Assembly: GCA_024734555.1 (NCBI GenBank)
Contig: JANPWX010000130.1
Span: forward strand, 872,663-936,662
Direction: 5' to 3'
DNA from: Trochalopteron elliotii
Taxonomy: Eukaryota; Chordata; Aves; Passeriformes; Leiothrichidae
Length of the DNA: 64,000 nt
Part shown: positions 36,871 through 49,700 of the stretch, in pieces
Position numbering within the stretch: the stretch's first letter is position 1
How the letters are laid out: each line of letters begins with the position of its first letter
Notes under the pieces: generated by a model
The model's database searches: none
Told to the model about the DNA's origin: nothing
What the model saw: the letters and a program-made list of their open reading frames with translations, nothing else
Position numbers and translations under genes: made by a program

Positions 36871-38406
36871 TTACCATTTCAGGAAAATGTGCACTGATGA
36901 AAGCAGTCAGTGTCCAGGAAGAGTTACACAGAGCAGCTTAACTTACACACTGGAGCAGGTCACACTAGTGGAATTGCTGACCCTCTGCCTTTGGGCACAG
37001 AGCACAGCATCCATGTCACCCCTGCAGTACTGCCAGCTGCCCTAGGTGGAGAGGATTCCCTTTTGGTTTCCTTTTAGTTCAGGTCAGACAAAAGGATGTT
37101 TTGTGTTGAACTTGAAGACCATCTCAGATTTTAAATAACCTTTTTCACTCACTGTGTGTTCTCTTTGTGAAACAGTAGCTGCAAAACACATAAAGAGTTG
37201 TTGTCCAAGATGTCTGATTGGATAGTAAAAAGCTAAATATTAGTAAACAGGCTGGGGCAGACAGGATGGAAATACCAAAAAGTACTAGATGGATCATCAG
37301 TGGAGCACAGTGTGATCAAAGTAACATTTACTTGCCATAGACTATGCATGGAAAAAAATGAGATGTTTCTACTTGTCTGAGTGGCAGTAAATTTGCACAG
37401 TAACACTGAATTCTGGGGTTGTATGTGTGTGAGTGCTCAAGATCAGACCTCTTTGCTACATGTGCTCATTTTCTCAGCTGAGCTCCAGCCTACTCATCGA
37501 GTTAATACCCTACCTAGCAAAGCCTACTTGTCTTCCCAGCATGCTCCCCTGAGAGTGGATAAAAAGGTGTCTTTCCCCCTGCAGCTGAGGAAACCTCCAT
37601 ATGTGCCCCTGTCCTTTATGACTGGGGTTTCATGGGAGTGGAAATTGCAGTCCAGTCCAGTCCACTGCTGCCAGAGTGAAATACAAGAGTTGTACCCTGG
37701 AGTCCCACCACAGATGCATCTAAAACCTGCCCTCGAGCAAAGATAACATCACTGTCACTAAAAATAAGATATTTCAATATAAACTTCCACCTTCATCCTT
37801 ACTGCTCTTATAGGGAGGATCCAGCTGTTCAAGTGTGATTTTCTTCTCCTCAGTTAGCAATTTTAGGAAATCAAAATACATGTTGGGAGAAGTGAAATCT
37901 TACAGATTTGTGACCATCTGGGATTCATCTCCTGCCCAGTCTCCAAAGAGATCGTGCTTTTCAGGGCCAGGCAGCTGTATTTGCTTAGCGTTTTTTGTGG
38001 GCTCACCATTTCCTCGACAACTAGCTTCCAAAAGTCTCACTTGACTCCTACTTACATGTTAGAAGAGCTGCAGAAAAACAAAGATCGGTTTGGTCTATTT
38101 TTGTCCCAGAAGGTGTCACTGAAGAGCCAGGAAAGGTGCAGGTTTAGTGATAGTTGTAACTGGGATCTCTACTTCAGCCTCAGGAGGTGGAGCCTGGAGG
38201 TTAGAAGCAAATTTGGAGTCACAGATTCTCTTGCCTGCTGCGGACTGAAGATCTGGAGAATGTTGCATCACAGAACAAATACCCTGAAACTTGATATGCT
38301 GTGTTATTCCTCAGCTAAGTCATCCTACATTCTGTAACAAAATGAAACCATTCTTGGGAGGTGGTGGTGGGAAGTGGTTCATGAGTTCGGAGGTGTTTTT
38401 ATAACG

Positions 38407-38420
38407 TACCTTTAAAGGTA
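38407..38420. repeat. Perfect 14-bp palindrome
   Basis: TACCTTTAAAGGTA is its own reverse complement and is followed by a partial second copy (TATTTAAAGGTA). The area is AT-rich. Confidence 0.85.
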
Positions 38421-38500
38421 TATTTAAAGGTATGTATATTTCATTGTCTTGCTGTTTGCTCTATATCTGTTGTGTCAACGTTACATTATAAATAATACAC

Positions 38501-38534
38501 AATTTTAAATAATGCATAATTTTAAATAATACAA
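38501..38534. repeat. AT-rich tandem repeat, 17-bp period
   Basis: AATTTTAAATAAT followed by four variable bases occurs twice in a row, within a longer AT-rich tract that begins at about 38487. Confidence 0.75.
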
Positions 38535-41500
38535 TTTAAGATAGTTTTATTGTCTAGATCTTTAGGCCTTTTCTTAAGAACAGGAGGAAGACCTGGGATT
38601 TCCAAATGCTTTGCTATGATTTATTATGCATTGTCAATAGACAGGGAAGTAGCACAGGTCTTGCAATCATGAAAGAGGCCTCAAGCAGCTTGTACTGTGA
38701 ATTCCACAAAGAACAAGTTATACACAGCAAGCTGGGTGTATTCTTTTCTCTATTTGGAAAAGGTAGTTTGAGTCACTGTTTGAAGTCTTTTCTCCAATGT
38801 AAAGCATTTTAGGAGACTTGATCTGATACAAAAAGGAGATATATGAAGGATACTCATCTCCATGATGGATATTGAAAAGAAATTCATCATTGATGTGGCC
38901 AGAGTAGAAAATTCTTCCAAAAGGATATTAAACGCTGTGCTTTTAGCCAGTCTCTTAACTACTGAAGGCACAGCTAGGCTGTGGTCTGATCTGATGTGGG
39001 GGGTAAGATTATCCTACACCAGTCTACTGCTGGTTGTTGGTTCCTTCCCCAGAAACATCTGCTTCTGTCTGAGGCAGGGTAATGGACCAGATTATTGCAT
39101 CCATGTTTCCAATCCTGGGCTTTAAAGAAAGCAATTGGAGGGTCTTAAAAAAAAAGAAACAAAAAAAAAAAGGGGTGGGTTAGGTGATCTTGAGCTCTAC
39201 AGCTGGTAGATTTCTAATCAGTTCTCTGCTCTTCAGGGTACTGATGTTGCAGATCTCCTCTTTTCCTCCAGTTTCCAATAGCATGTTCTCAGCTGAATTG
39301 GTTTGTCTATAGATTAATGCAGCACAGCTTTTTGACATATTGTAGCTCTCTGAGGCAAAGAACAAGGGAGGGAGAATAATTTTTTCCCTTGACAGAGCTA
39401 TGTCAGGTTAATTGCTCCAACATACTTCCAAGGTTTGAATCAAGTAATATGAAAAAATGTTCCAAAATCACTAAAAAGTGTGTCTTCTTGTTTGATAAAA
39501 GACACTCACAGTTTCACTTCAGTGAAAATTCAAATATTTTCCCTAACCTGCTCAGTACCAGATGAACCACAAAGTGGCTGCAAGTACTTTTAATGGTAAA
39601 AATACCATAAGCCTATAGGAATGTATAAGAAAAACTTATTTTGTTTCAATAAGAGGGAAATGAGCTGAAAATCCCACATTTTAAGTAACATCATAGAGTG
39701 ATTATCATAAAATAATATGATATTATTATACCACACAGTGACATTCTGAAAAAAAATTTGGTGTTCATACCGAGGGAGCAGAGCAGAGGAGACTTGCAGG
39801 TTTCAGTGCTGGAATTTTGCCATTTAATCTTTCCTTTGGCAGATCAGCACGGAGATTACACAGCCTCTGTGCATTGTTATCCACAGAAATAAAACCTATA
39901 AGAGTTTGTTCAGCCGTACTCCCCACTTTACTTATCCATTTTTTATTTCAGCTGCTAATCTGCTAAGGATTTCAGCCTTTAGCTCAGGGTTATCAGGATG
40001 GCATTGTGAGTGGATAACATCTGTTTCAGCTTTCATCCATCTAGAACACAAGCATTAATCACTAGAAATGGAGTGTGAAATGGAAAGAAAAGTTAAATGC
40101 ACATTTGATTCTGAATGCTCTTGGAGAAAATGTCTTTCAGGACCTGACCAGAGGGAGAACTTCACTGCACTATGACTGTGTTTGCCAGTGCATCTCACAT
40201 GAAAAGCTGGTCATTATCTGATAGAAATTCTGCTCATTTCCGTTTATATTAAAGGAACATACCTTGTCCTGTCTAATTTAAAAGAAATGTTTAAAACAAC
40301 AAATTCCAAAACAGTGCATCTGTTTAGCTTAATTTGGTTGTGGTCATCAATAAAACTTCTCTTTCCAGGCTTTCTGTGCCCCAGCTCACAGCTGGAGCCC
40401 TGAGCTGTTGCAGCTTCATGCTGCAAATGGGTGGCTGTGGCCATGCTTTCCAGGGGTGCTGAGGGATATATAACAAGGACTAGGAACAATCTTGGACCAA
40501 GCCACACTGAGCTGACTCCATAGGCCTTTTCCATCCAGAGTTTCTAGATTTTCACAGATGCTGTAAGGAACTGTGTTGACTTTCTACTGGTCTGGCAGGT
40601 GTCATGGGAGCTAGACTCTTAAACTCTAAGAACAATGATCAGCCCTGCCTTGATGGGAGCAATTAGGCACCAGATACTGTGACCAGAGTTAATTAGGCTT
40701 GTTGCTGACCATGTGCACTTCTCAGTTGCATGGGAAATTTTTACAGCACAATAGGCTGGTTTTGCTCCATTTTGTGAGGATTTATATGTGCCAGGTACCC
40801 TCTCTGGACTGGAGAACATGTTGGGTGTTGTGGTGGCTCTGGGAAGGTGGAGATGGAAGGTGGCTATATCCAGACCTAGCTGATGATACATGTTTTCCCT
40901 TTTGCAGAGGTGATTTCCAGCTTTGCTTCTTACATCACTACATGCTCAAAAAAGCAGGCAGTAATTATTTTCTGAACCTCTCAGAGAAGGCTTCTCCCAG
41001 AATTCCTCCAAAACCACAGAACATAGTTCATCCCCAGAAGTCAATACTACCTACTTCTGTCATTTAAAAACCTCTTTTTCATCAACAGACAGTGAGTTTG
41101 TCAAGGCATAATTTCTGTGCAATGCAATAAATTCAGCAGATTACATACCCCTGTATCCTTTATCATTCTTTTCCCTTGTCATACTTTGAGACAAACTATT
41201 CTCAGCATCTTGATCTCTCAAAGTCCCTGAAGAAAGGCATTATAGCTCATTAAAAACATCCTAACAACCCTTGCCCATCCATCAGGTCATTGCTATAGCT
41301 CTAGAACAACCCTGGAAGCATCCTGTTTCCAGATCCTAAGAAGGATGTCTGTCTGGGGACAAGAGAGAAACCTGTCAATGAGAGTATTATTTTTCTAGCA
41401 TTTCAAAGCTGAGCCCAGCCCTAACCTTTTCATAAAAATCACTTCATTTGGTGCCCTCCCTCTGACTTCCTTGCAGTTTAACTGTAGGTTGGATTAAATA

Positions 41501-42807
41501 TATTAATTTTATGCATAGCAGCAGCCAAGCTCACTCCGTATTCTGGGAAGTGTTTCTGCAGGCCCTCTGGTCCTTTGATTTCCTTGTGTGCTTTGTTAAG
41601 AAGTGAAATAGTTAATGTTTACTGCATTACAGTCACAGCACTTGTCAGCTGAGTTGGCATCTTTTCAAGTGAAGGCGAATGTCATGCAGCAGGGATCAGT
41701 TCAGTCTCTCCTCAATCTTGGCTGATCAACATGGGATAGTTATAATAGAAAGGGAAAGAGAGACACTTTGAACCTCTTTAATTAAACCAGCAGTAGCTCC
41801 CAGGAGGACACTTTGTCTCTAAAATCAAGGCCTGTCTTTTTTACTGTATATTGCTGCATATTCTTTCAGCTATTCTGACAAGATCCAGTCTTCACCCTAA
41901 AATCAGAATGTCCACCCTGGTCTAACATGAATCATCTCATTAGACCAGTATAACCAGGAAGAAACAACTGCACAGGCAAACTCACAGATATCTATTTATA
42001 TTCACTTTGTGTTTAGAAAGATCCTTTCCCATTCTAACAGATAAGAATTTGCTTTTACAAGTGAGGTGAGAATATGCCAAGCAACTGCCAGCCATTGAAT
42101 CCTTTGTGTTTTCTGGAGCTGATGACATTTACCTGTGCTTTGAGTAAGAATTGGGAGTCTGCCACCTCTCCAGATAGTGCTCTCCTACTCTTCCATCCCC
42201 AGCTTCCTTCTACCAAGCAAGCTTTTCTTTCTGTTTAAAAAAAAAAAAAAAGGAGAGGGAAAGAGAAATTATTTCCCTTACACTTTTAGGATTATGTTAT
42301 TTAGGGTATATCTTACTTCCCTTCTTATAAAAAAGACATAAAGACATTTCTTACTTGGTTTTACTTCTGCACAGGCAAAAGCCTAAACACAGAACACCAT
42401 CTCTGACTGATTTGTTTCTTCTATAAATGTAACTTTTCTTCTTTGCAGGTCTTTTTAGCTTTGGAAATATCATCCATTCTGAAAACTGGTGCTTTTAGAA
42501 ACTCCCTGAGTCTTTTTAAGGGAAAGTCTAATGAACCCACAGGAAAGCAATAGAGAAGGAGTCAGTGCCTGTTTTTCTGTACAAGTGCTGAAGTGCAATA
42601 CTGAACTGAAACAAAATATTGTTATTTATATCAGAATAGGAGTAACTGCAGCTCTAGACATGGTAGGTAAGACGTGTACTGATGTCAAGAGTAAAAAATG
42701 TAAGAAGGCAAAGTCTGTGGGAAATATTTCATTTTGCACATGAGGAATTGTGAAGACAAAAAAGATTTGCAAAGAGAAATTCAGTATCTGAGGCCAGGAC
42801 TGGGAGC

Positions 42808-42841
42808 TGGTCTGGTGAGGATGTTTTTCCTCACCAGATCA
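42808..42841. repeat. Hairpin: 11-bp perfect stem extended by wobble, 6-base loop
   Basis: TCTGGTGAGGA at 42811-42821 pairs exactly with 42828-42838. On the plus-strand RNA the stem extends by G-U, G-C and U-A pairs to about 14 bp. It is too short for a typical microRNA precursor. Confidence 0.8.
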
Positions 42842-44264
42842 TCCTTTCCTTCCTTTGGGTTCTATGTTCTGTACCAGCTCAGAGAACAGACTTCTTGAAA
42901 CTACTTAGTATTCACCACAGATGACAGCCTTGTAATTTTGTGAAAAGTAACATCTGTTCAGGGAGAAACTGTGTGCACATGTATAAGCAGGTTTCCAAGA
43001 CATGTATTTCAGAGAAAAGGAAACAATTTTGCTCAAATATCCCTAAAAATTACCAGCCTATTCAACATAATCTGGTGACCCAGAGCAATCTTCCTGGGGA
43101 AAGAAAAAGAATATGTGATGATGTCCAGACACCCAGCTGACATGAAATGATATTGCTCCTTTACAGATCTACTCCATTACGGTTTTGTTGCCTGATAAAA
43201 AGAATTTCCTGTCAGTGGCAAGTGCAATTTTTCAAAACCAATCTATATGCTGGACTTCCCTCTGATTTTAACCAGCAGAGCCTTGCATCACTGCCACTGC
43301 TGATACAGGCATCCTGTGAGCTTTCTGACTGCTCAGAGCTGCTGAGTTTCATCTGGTTCCACTGGACAGTTTGACAGAGCTGTGAGGAGCATGAAGTTTT
43401 GCTGCAGAAGCACAAGCTGGCTGAGATGCTTGGCACAGCTCTGATGAAAACAGGATGAATTTGAAGATTTTAATGTGACCCCACACCCATGAAAGTTCAT
43501 TTGGATTCTGTTCTGCTTAAAAAAATCTCTTTTCCCAAGGCTTACTTAAGGTACTTTTGAAAAGCACTATGAAATTAGCTCACCATATTCAAATGTAATT
43601 ATTTGTTTCACTCTGAGATCAGCTAAAGGAATATTTTATTCTACCCATTATTCTTCTTTTTAGCCATTGGGAAGCAGGACAAGGATTAACTGTGTGTCAG
43701 AGAGTCTCCTGCTCTGGGTAGCAAGAGATCATTGATGGTCTTGAACTCTGGTTTCATTCCTATATACTTAATGAACTTTACTCCTTTAATTGTATCAATA
43801 TAAATACAAATAATAATGCTTTCAACTAAGACATTTCATATATTTGTGTGTTTTTTGCAATTTCTTGGTCAATGTAACCACAGGTAGCATTTGTTGTTCA
43901 TACCTATGTTATGTTTTTCACTGATTGTGTTTTTAAAAGACACCTGTTCTTAGAAGCTGGTCTTTTAATGCCTGTATCTTTACCATGAGAGTTCAAAGTG
44001 AAAGGCTGCTACATTTAACACAGTTCATCTTCAACACAGTGGCACGAAACCACCATGTGACAATATCTGATTGAAAAAAGCAGCCTTTGCCCTCATGGCA
44101 AGGCTTGTACCCAGTGGAGGCCTGGGTGGAATGTGGGGCTATGTTGTTCCAGCTGGGGGACCTGCTTTCAGCAGTGTCCCACATGGGTTAGCTGTTTTCC
44201 ACACAGCTGTTTTTCCCTGGGTGTGAACAGGGACAAAATATCTGACCCTCACATCCAGGTGTAA

Positions 44265-44350
44265 TTGAGGGAGCATAGCACAGAAGGGTTAAGCAACATG
44301 CTCCAAGGCTTGTGCAAACTTAAGGAGCTATTATCAGTCAGGAGATGACA
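44265..44350 (-). repeat. MIR-type SINE relic (minus orientation)
   Basis: The plus strand reads CACAGAAGGGTTAAGCAAC, then TGCTCCAAGG, then CAGTCAGGAGATGAC, which aligns by eye with the reverse complement of MIR/CORE-SINEs of amniotes (AGAGGTTAAGT, TGCCCAAGG, TCTCCTGA). It is strongly diverged, consistent with great age. Confidence 0.5.
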
Positions 44351-46008
44351 CGTTATCCTAAAATCTGTGTCTTTGCATCCAGGGTGTTTTTTTCTATCAG
44401 TACCTCCTTTGTTGTTGTTTTTTTTTTTTTTTCACTCAGCAGCCTCTTCATTTCTCAGATGTCACTCACTTTCTTTTTCAGACAGATCAGCAATGTGGTT
44501 TTGAGGCAAATATCCAGATCGTTTTTATTTACTGCTCTTTGATTCATAGCCAGAGCAGCCTCAGAGTACGTGCACCTGGAGTCCCTTTCAGTGAATCAGC
44601 ATGGGAAGATGCACTCTAGGAGCATGCCTAATTTGCTGCAGTTGTTGATGGATGCTGACTTGATGGGACCAGACTAAAGCTAGTGCAAAGCCAGTTCTCT
44701 GAAATGCAAATAGTGTGCGTGTTGCATCCTCACTACTAATTTCTTTGCCCTACAGATGTGCTTCTGCTTGCTAATGTGGTGACAGCATGAGAAAGTCACA
44801 CCTCACAGCAAGTCTGGTTTCACTGTATTGAAGGGATCAGGAGACACAGTCACTGACAGGGGAACAATAAAGTTCATCAGGGCTGAAAACAGCTAGGACA
44901 CAAATAATTTAATCTGCAAAATGATGGAGCAAATACCTACAGTTCTCTGTGGCCACCATCAGGTCACCCACACGGACGTCATAGTTCCCAAGGTATTATC
45001 CTACTATTTCAGGACTCCAGCAGTAGCTAAACCAAGCCATCCTCTGTAAGAGTGCCTTTGTATTTGGACTTCAACAGCATAGATCCAATCAGTGACTCTG
45101 GGGTCAAACCAGGTTCTTTGTGGCATAAAAGGGACAGATAATTTGCTCTGGAACAAACCTTTGTGCACCATCCTTTTGGGCTGTAAGTCAGAGCATGGTC
45201 TTTGATAGTGTTAGATCTGTTCTCAGGAAACATTTTTCATCCAGGCTTCAGTATTTTGTGTTTTATTTCTATAATTGTAACTTGTGACTATAACACCGGA
45301 CAGGTCTCCCTGTTTGAAGCAAAAGGATGACAAAAATACTGGTATCCCTCTGTGCAGACAAGCCAGATGCCCTTCAGAAGCAGCAAAAAATATTATTGTA
45401 CTTTTTCTTCCTGATCTCCTTCAAGCCCCTGTGGGAGTTCACCAGAGGCATCAGCAATAACAAAGAATCCTTAGAATGAATTGTAACAGCCAAGGAGAGG
45501 TTTTTACTGGATCACAAATGGAGCCAAAAGATGAATTTTGGAGAGAAGAGCAGGAAGGAAGCCGTGAGAAGTCCCATAATTTATTAGAGATGAGCTGGCT
45601 ACAAGAGTGAGTCAAGAGTCAGGCAAAATAAAAAGGATCAAGAATGAGAACACATCCTGGGAAGCAGCTGCAAGCTGGGGAATATGATACAGTGTTATTA
45701 CAGAGCTACTAATGGAGCTGATTTGTGACTCTCTGGCCTGACCTTCAGATCAATAGTATACATCAAGTGTCAGGAAGTAGATTCAATCATCTGTGAGTCA
45801 AAATGCCCCTCTCTGGAGACAATGAAGTAGTAAACAAATAGGAATTGAGCTGTGATTTCTGTCTGTGTAGATCCAGATCTTTCTATGGATGGAGTATTGA
45901 TTAGTTGATACATAACTAAATATGGGTGGAGAGATTGGTACTGGCCTGTATGAAGATCTGTGTGTCAATGTTTATGAGTCTGATAGGAGAATCTTTGATA
46001 GAAATACA
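44351..46008. other. No gene supported
   Basis: Short frames only. A poly(T) tract occurs at about 44418-44432. Confidence 0.45.
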
Positions 46009-46575
46009 TGTGTTGGGTTGGGTTTGCAAGGCCAAGCTTTTGGTAGCACGGGGGCTACAGAGGTGTCTTCTGGGAGAGGCTGCTGGAAGCTTCCTCCCTG
46101 TCCAGCAGAGCCAGTCCCTGGCAATCCAGAGACAAAAGTGTTGCTGGACAAGGCTGGGCCAACTGGAAATGGTGGCAACACCTCTGTGACAGCTTATTTT
46201 AGAAACAGAGAGAAAGAAGTGATTGCACAGTTGTAGTGGCCAGAGAAGAGCAGGATGAGAACATGGGAGAGGAACAGCCCTGCAGGCACCAAGGTCAGTG
46301 CAGAAGGAGGGGGAGGAGGTGCTCCAGGCTCCAGAGCTGAGATTACTCTGCAGCTCGTTGTGCAGCCCATGGTGAAGCAGCTGTGTCCCTGCATCCCATG
46401 GAGAACCACAAAGATGCAGAGATCCCACTGCACACTAAAGCAGGTGGATGCCTGAGAGGAGGCTGTGACCCTTTGGGAGGCTCCTAGAGAGAGGAGCCCA
46501 CACTGGAGCAGCCTCTCCATGGAGAAGAACCCCATGCTGCAGCAGTTTAGGGAGGACTGTTGCCCAGGGCATGGA
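46009..46575 (+). mobile_element. Truncated endogenous-retrovirus LTR, plus orientation
   Basis: The segment begins with TGTGTTGGG and continues with a GC-rich LTR text. It contains a GGGGGCTACAG block, a TTATTTTAGAAACAG region where the TATA box would be, and a series of diverged units built on GCCCATGGTGAAGCAG and CACACTGGAGCAG. This repeated GGAGCAG architecture matches a long avian ERV LTR family (ERVL-type as I remember it). The right part of the LTR, with its poly(A) signal and terminal CA, is missing, and no internal genes follow. The many open frames here, such as 45916-46428 minus, come from the GC-rich LTR and are not genes. Confidence 0.7.
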
Positions 46576-46630
46576 CTGACACTGCAGTCATGCTAGAACT
46601 TCATTTATATACATATTTATATGGTCAGAC

Positions 46631-46742
46631 TGGGGACTCTGATCAATCTGATACAGTTGAGAATGTCCCAGCTCATTGCAGGGGGGTTGGACTGGCTGAC
46701 CTTTAAAGATCCCTCTCAACCCGAACTATGCTATGATTCTCC
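46631..46742 (+). mobile_element. CR1 LINE 3' tail
   Basis: The segment has GGGGGGTTGGACTGG, ACCTTTAAAGATCCCTCTC, AACCCGAAC and a terminal CTATGATTCT, the standard CR1 3' end. It lies about 55 bp right of the truncated LTR in the same orientation. It is the best-preserved CR1 fragment in the window. Confidence 0.9.
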
Positions 46743-49700
46743 TTATGGGTATGTTTATATATACATGAATGATTTTGTTTTGTCCTTTGAGACTTTGTAA
46801 CAGCTAGCTTGCTTTGTAATTAGCTTGAAACCTGACCAGCAACAAGGGCTATTGGAATGTTTTTGAATAACAAATTGGTTCTGTGTCATGTCTTATCAAG
46901 GGTTTTGAAATCTAGCCCAGATTTCACTGGACAATTTGTCAGATCCTGGATATCTCGGCTGCTTTCCAGACTGCTGCAGAAGGAGCCTTGCTCACCAGAT
47001 CAGCTCAGCGTGTTGGGCTACTCTCTGAGATGATATTTGCAGTTAGTTACTGGCCAGGCCTGTGGGAGCAAATCAACAGCAGTCAAACTCTTTGATCTAT
47101 TTCTCACACCAAAGCCATAATGCCAGCATTCAGCTTAATTTGCCAGCTTAGACATTTGGAGGAAAATAAAATAGGTCCATGGTGCTTGATGTGAACAGCC
47201 TTCAGCTGAGCAATAAGAAATCAGGAACTTGGGTAGTTAGAACTAAACATCATTTAACTCCAGCTGTAGTAAGACCCATGTATGTGAAACAGTTTTACTT
47301 CCCAACACAGACCTTAGTTTGGGATTCCTGAATGAGTCCCCTTGAGACAGAAGTTTACATTGGTGAGGGTGTAGGGAAGGTAAGGTCTGCCTTAGATGTC
47401 TTGTTTAATATAAGATACCTAAGATCCCAAATAATTTCTCTGGAATAAGGTCTGGGGTGAAGTAGTTGAAATGGCATTGTATTTAGATTCCTGAAAAACA
47501 CACTTGAGGTTAAGGATGTAGCAAGCAGGGCACTCCCAAGCATCTGATGGGTTGGCTAGAGAAAATAAACCAGGTAAGAGCATCTGTGATCTTTTATCTT
47601 GTTACTGGCAGGTCTTTAATGCTGCCTCTGAAGCCTGTGCTACAAGCTCCTACTGAAGAGTTTTCCTGAAAGATCAAAATCTTGTTTGCAGGACCACCAA
47701 AGCTGTGAGAGGCTCAGGAGCCCTTTGGAGGCTTGGCCCACAGGGTGAAATTGCTAGCCAGATAACCTCTTTGCTGTGACCCAAGCCCAAATGTGGACAT
47801 GTGAAAGCTTTCTGACCACAGTGTGTGAGTAAAGAAAGACTTTCAGATTATTTACTTACTCCATCTTCTGCAGTGCTGCTCCAGGCAGGGATCATAGCAC
47901 TAACACGGCCAACATCCATCATTCATAGAAATGTCTCCTAAGATGAGCTCAAGGCAGTCCATGGGATCTACTGCAGCTAGGAAACAACATAGCAGAAAAG
48001 CAAATGGAATACAGATCTAAATAAGATCTTAGAATTGTGTTATCTGCCCACCCCAGCCAGACTGACAAGGATGGGAGCTGACCTCTGCTACTGTACAGTG
48101 AATATATTAGCCAGGAGAAAAGTCCTTGCTAGGAAACCACTCAGGAAAAACTACCTCTGCTAACAGAGACAGAAAAAAAAACAACAAACAAAAATACCCC
48201 AGCCAGAAACATCATCTCAGCAGGGAACACACTAACAGAAAGGAGTTACCACAGTAAACAGAAGCACAGTCTGCAGTATCTAAACACTGTGGCATCCTGC
48301 TCCTTTTGATGCTTGCCCACTGCCAGCTGCAAAGTCTTCACGCTGCTGCTTTTATGCTCTGCTATGTGACATGAAGCTCTTTACAAAGTAGGTACTCCCT
48401 GTACCTCTTACTGGATCCCAGCTTTCAGCAATAGTCAGTCACAGGAAATTTTCCTCTGCCTTTTGCCACAAGAGGACTCCAGTCTTCAGTGGCTCCCGGG
48501 GAGATATTTGTGGTTTCTCTAACAAACTTCTCCAGAGACCTGTTCCAGCAAACTAGCAATTAGGATCCTGGTTTAGCAGCAGCTCTGTTTTTCAAAATGT
48601 AAAATGAACAAACATGTTTTCTTCAGAGCTCTAAACAGACAGACTACTATTTGTTAACAAGAAAGTCCTGCTCTGTCCAGCTATGGCATTGAATATTTTT
48701 GCTAAAGAATGTTGCAATGGAAAACACTTGCGGGTAAAAGTGATCTTTTTCTTATCACTTATTGTATACAGCTCTGTTGAAGCTTATGGCTAATGATAAA
48801 GACCCGTGTGTAACAACATTTTTTAACAAATTTGTTTTAAAGCTTTCTGCTTCTTGTCTCACTAAGCTCACCATGAGCTTAAGGGCAAGTATCTTACAAT
48901 GCTAACAATCATTCATATGATGTCTGATTAATGTGGTTATGGCTCTAGAACCATTGTAGTAATTATTATGATAGAAATATGATCCTCTCAACTTTCATTT
49001 TAATGGAGACCAATAAATATATCTTATTGCTTTTATGATATTTAACTATCTAGTCATGAAGGGGAGCTTGTAGAACTATTGTAACTATGTTGTGAGATAC
49101 AGGAAAGCATAAAATGCAAGTCTGCTGGACTCAGCAAAATGAGTCTGCATTTACAGTTCACATAGGTCGGGTCTGATCTCTGTTGGGGGAAGAGGAGCTC
49201 GTTCAGCAGTTGTGGAAGGATTTGTAAAGGAAGAGGCAGGGGAAAGCACTGCAATGATTTCCTAGGCAGGCTGCTGACCTGAGAGAACTGAGTGATCTAT
49301 CTGTTGCTGCTGCTCACCTGCCTGTCTGCATTTGCCACAGTTTTTAGACAATGCTGATACTGTACTGTTGCACATCTCCAAGGGTTGTCATAAAAAGACG
49401 TGAGATACTGCTTTTCAGTGTTTTGACTATTAAAGTCTTTGAGTTGCAGGTAAGGACTGGAGAAACAACAGCTGAAACAGCCTGACTTGACTCTCCTAGC
49501 ACTAGAATTAAAAGCTTATTGTGCTTTGCTGCTTTTGTTACCCTGTTAATGATAGAGTTCACACCAGTTTACAAGCCCTTTTAGGACAGAATTTTGTTGC
49601 TGTGGTGAGAAAGTCAAGTGTTGCAAACACTGGCAAATGCCCAAAGGAAATATCACAGCTGCAGACCCCCCGAAAGGAATGCTGATTTCTTGCAAAGGAG

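Larger units (their letters stand above)
36871..42807. other. Gene-poor stretch
   Basis: Frames up to 127 codons (37954-38337 plus; 40699-41067 plus) show no domain, splice context or composition that would support a gene. A poly(A)-rich tract lies at about 39147-39171. Confidence 0.4.

Noticed and set aside
45916..46428. 170-codon minus-strand frame
   Set aside because: It lies antisense inside the GC-rich ERV LTR, where several frames are open for compositional reasons.
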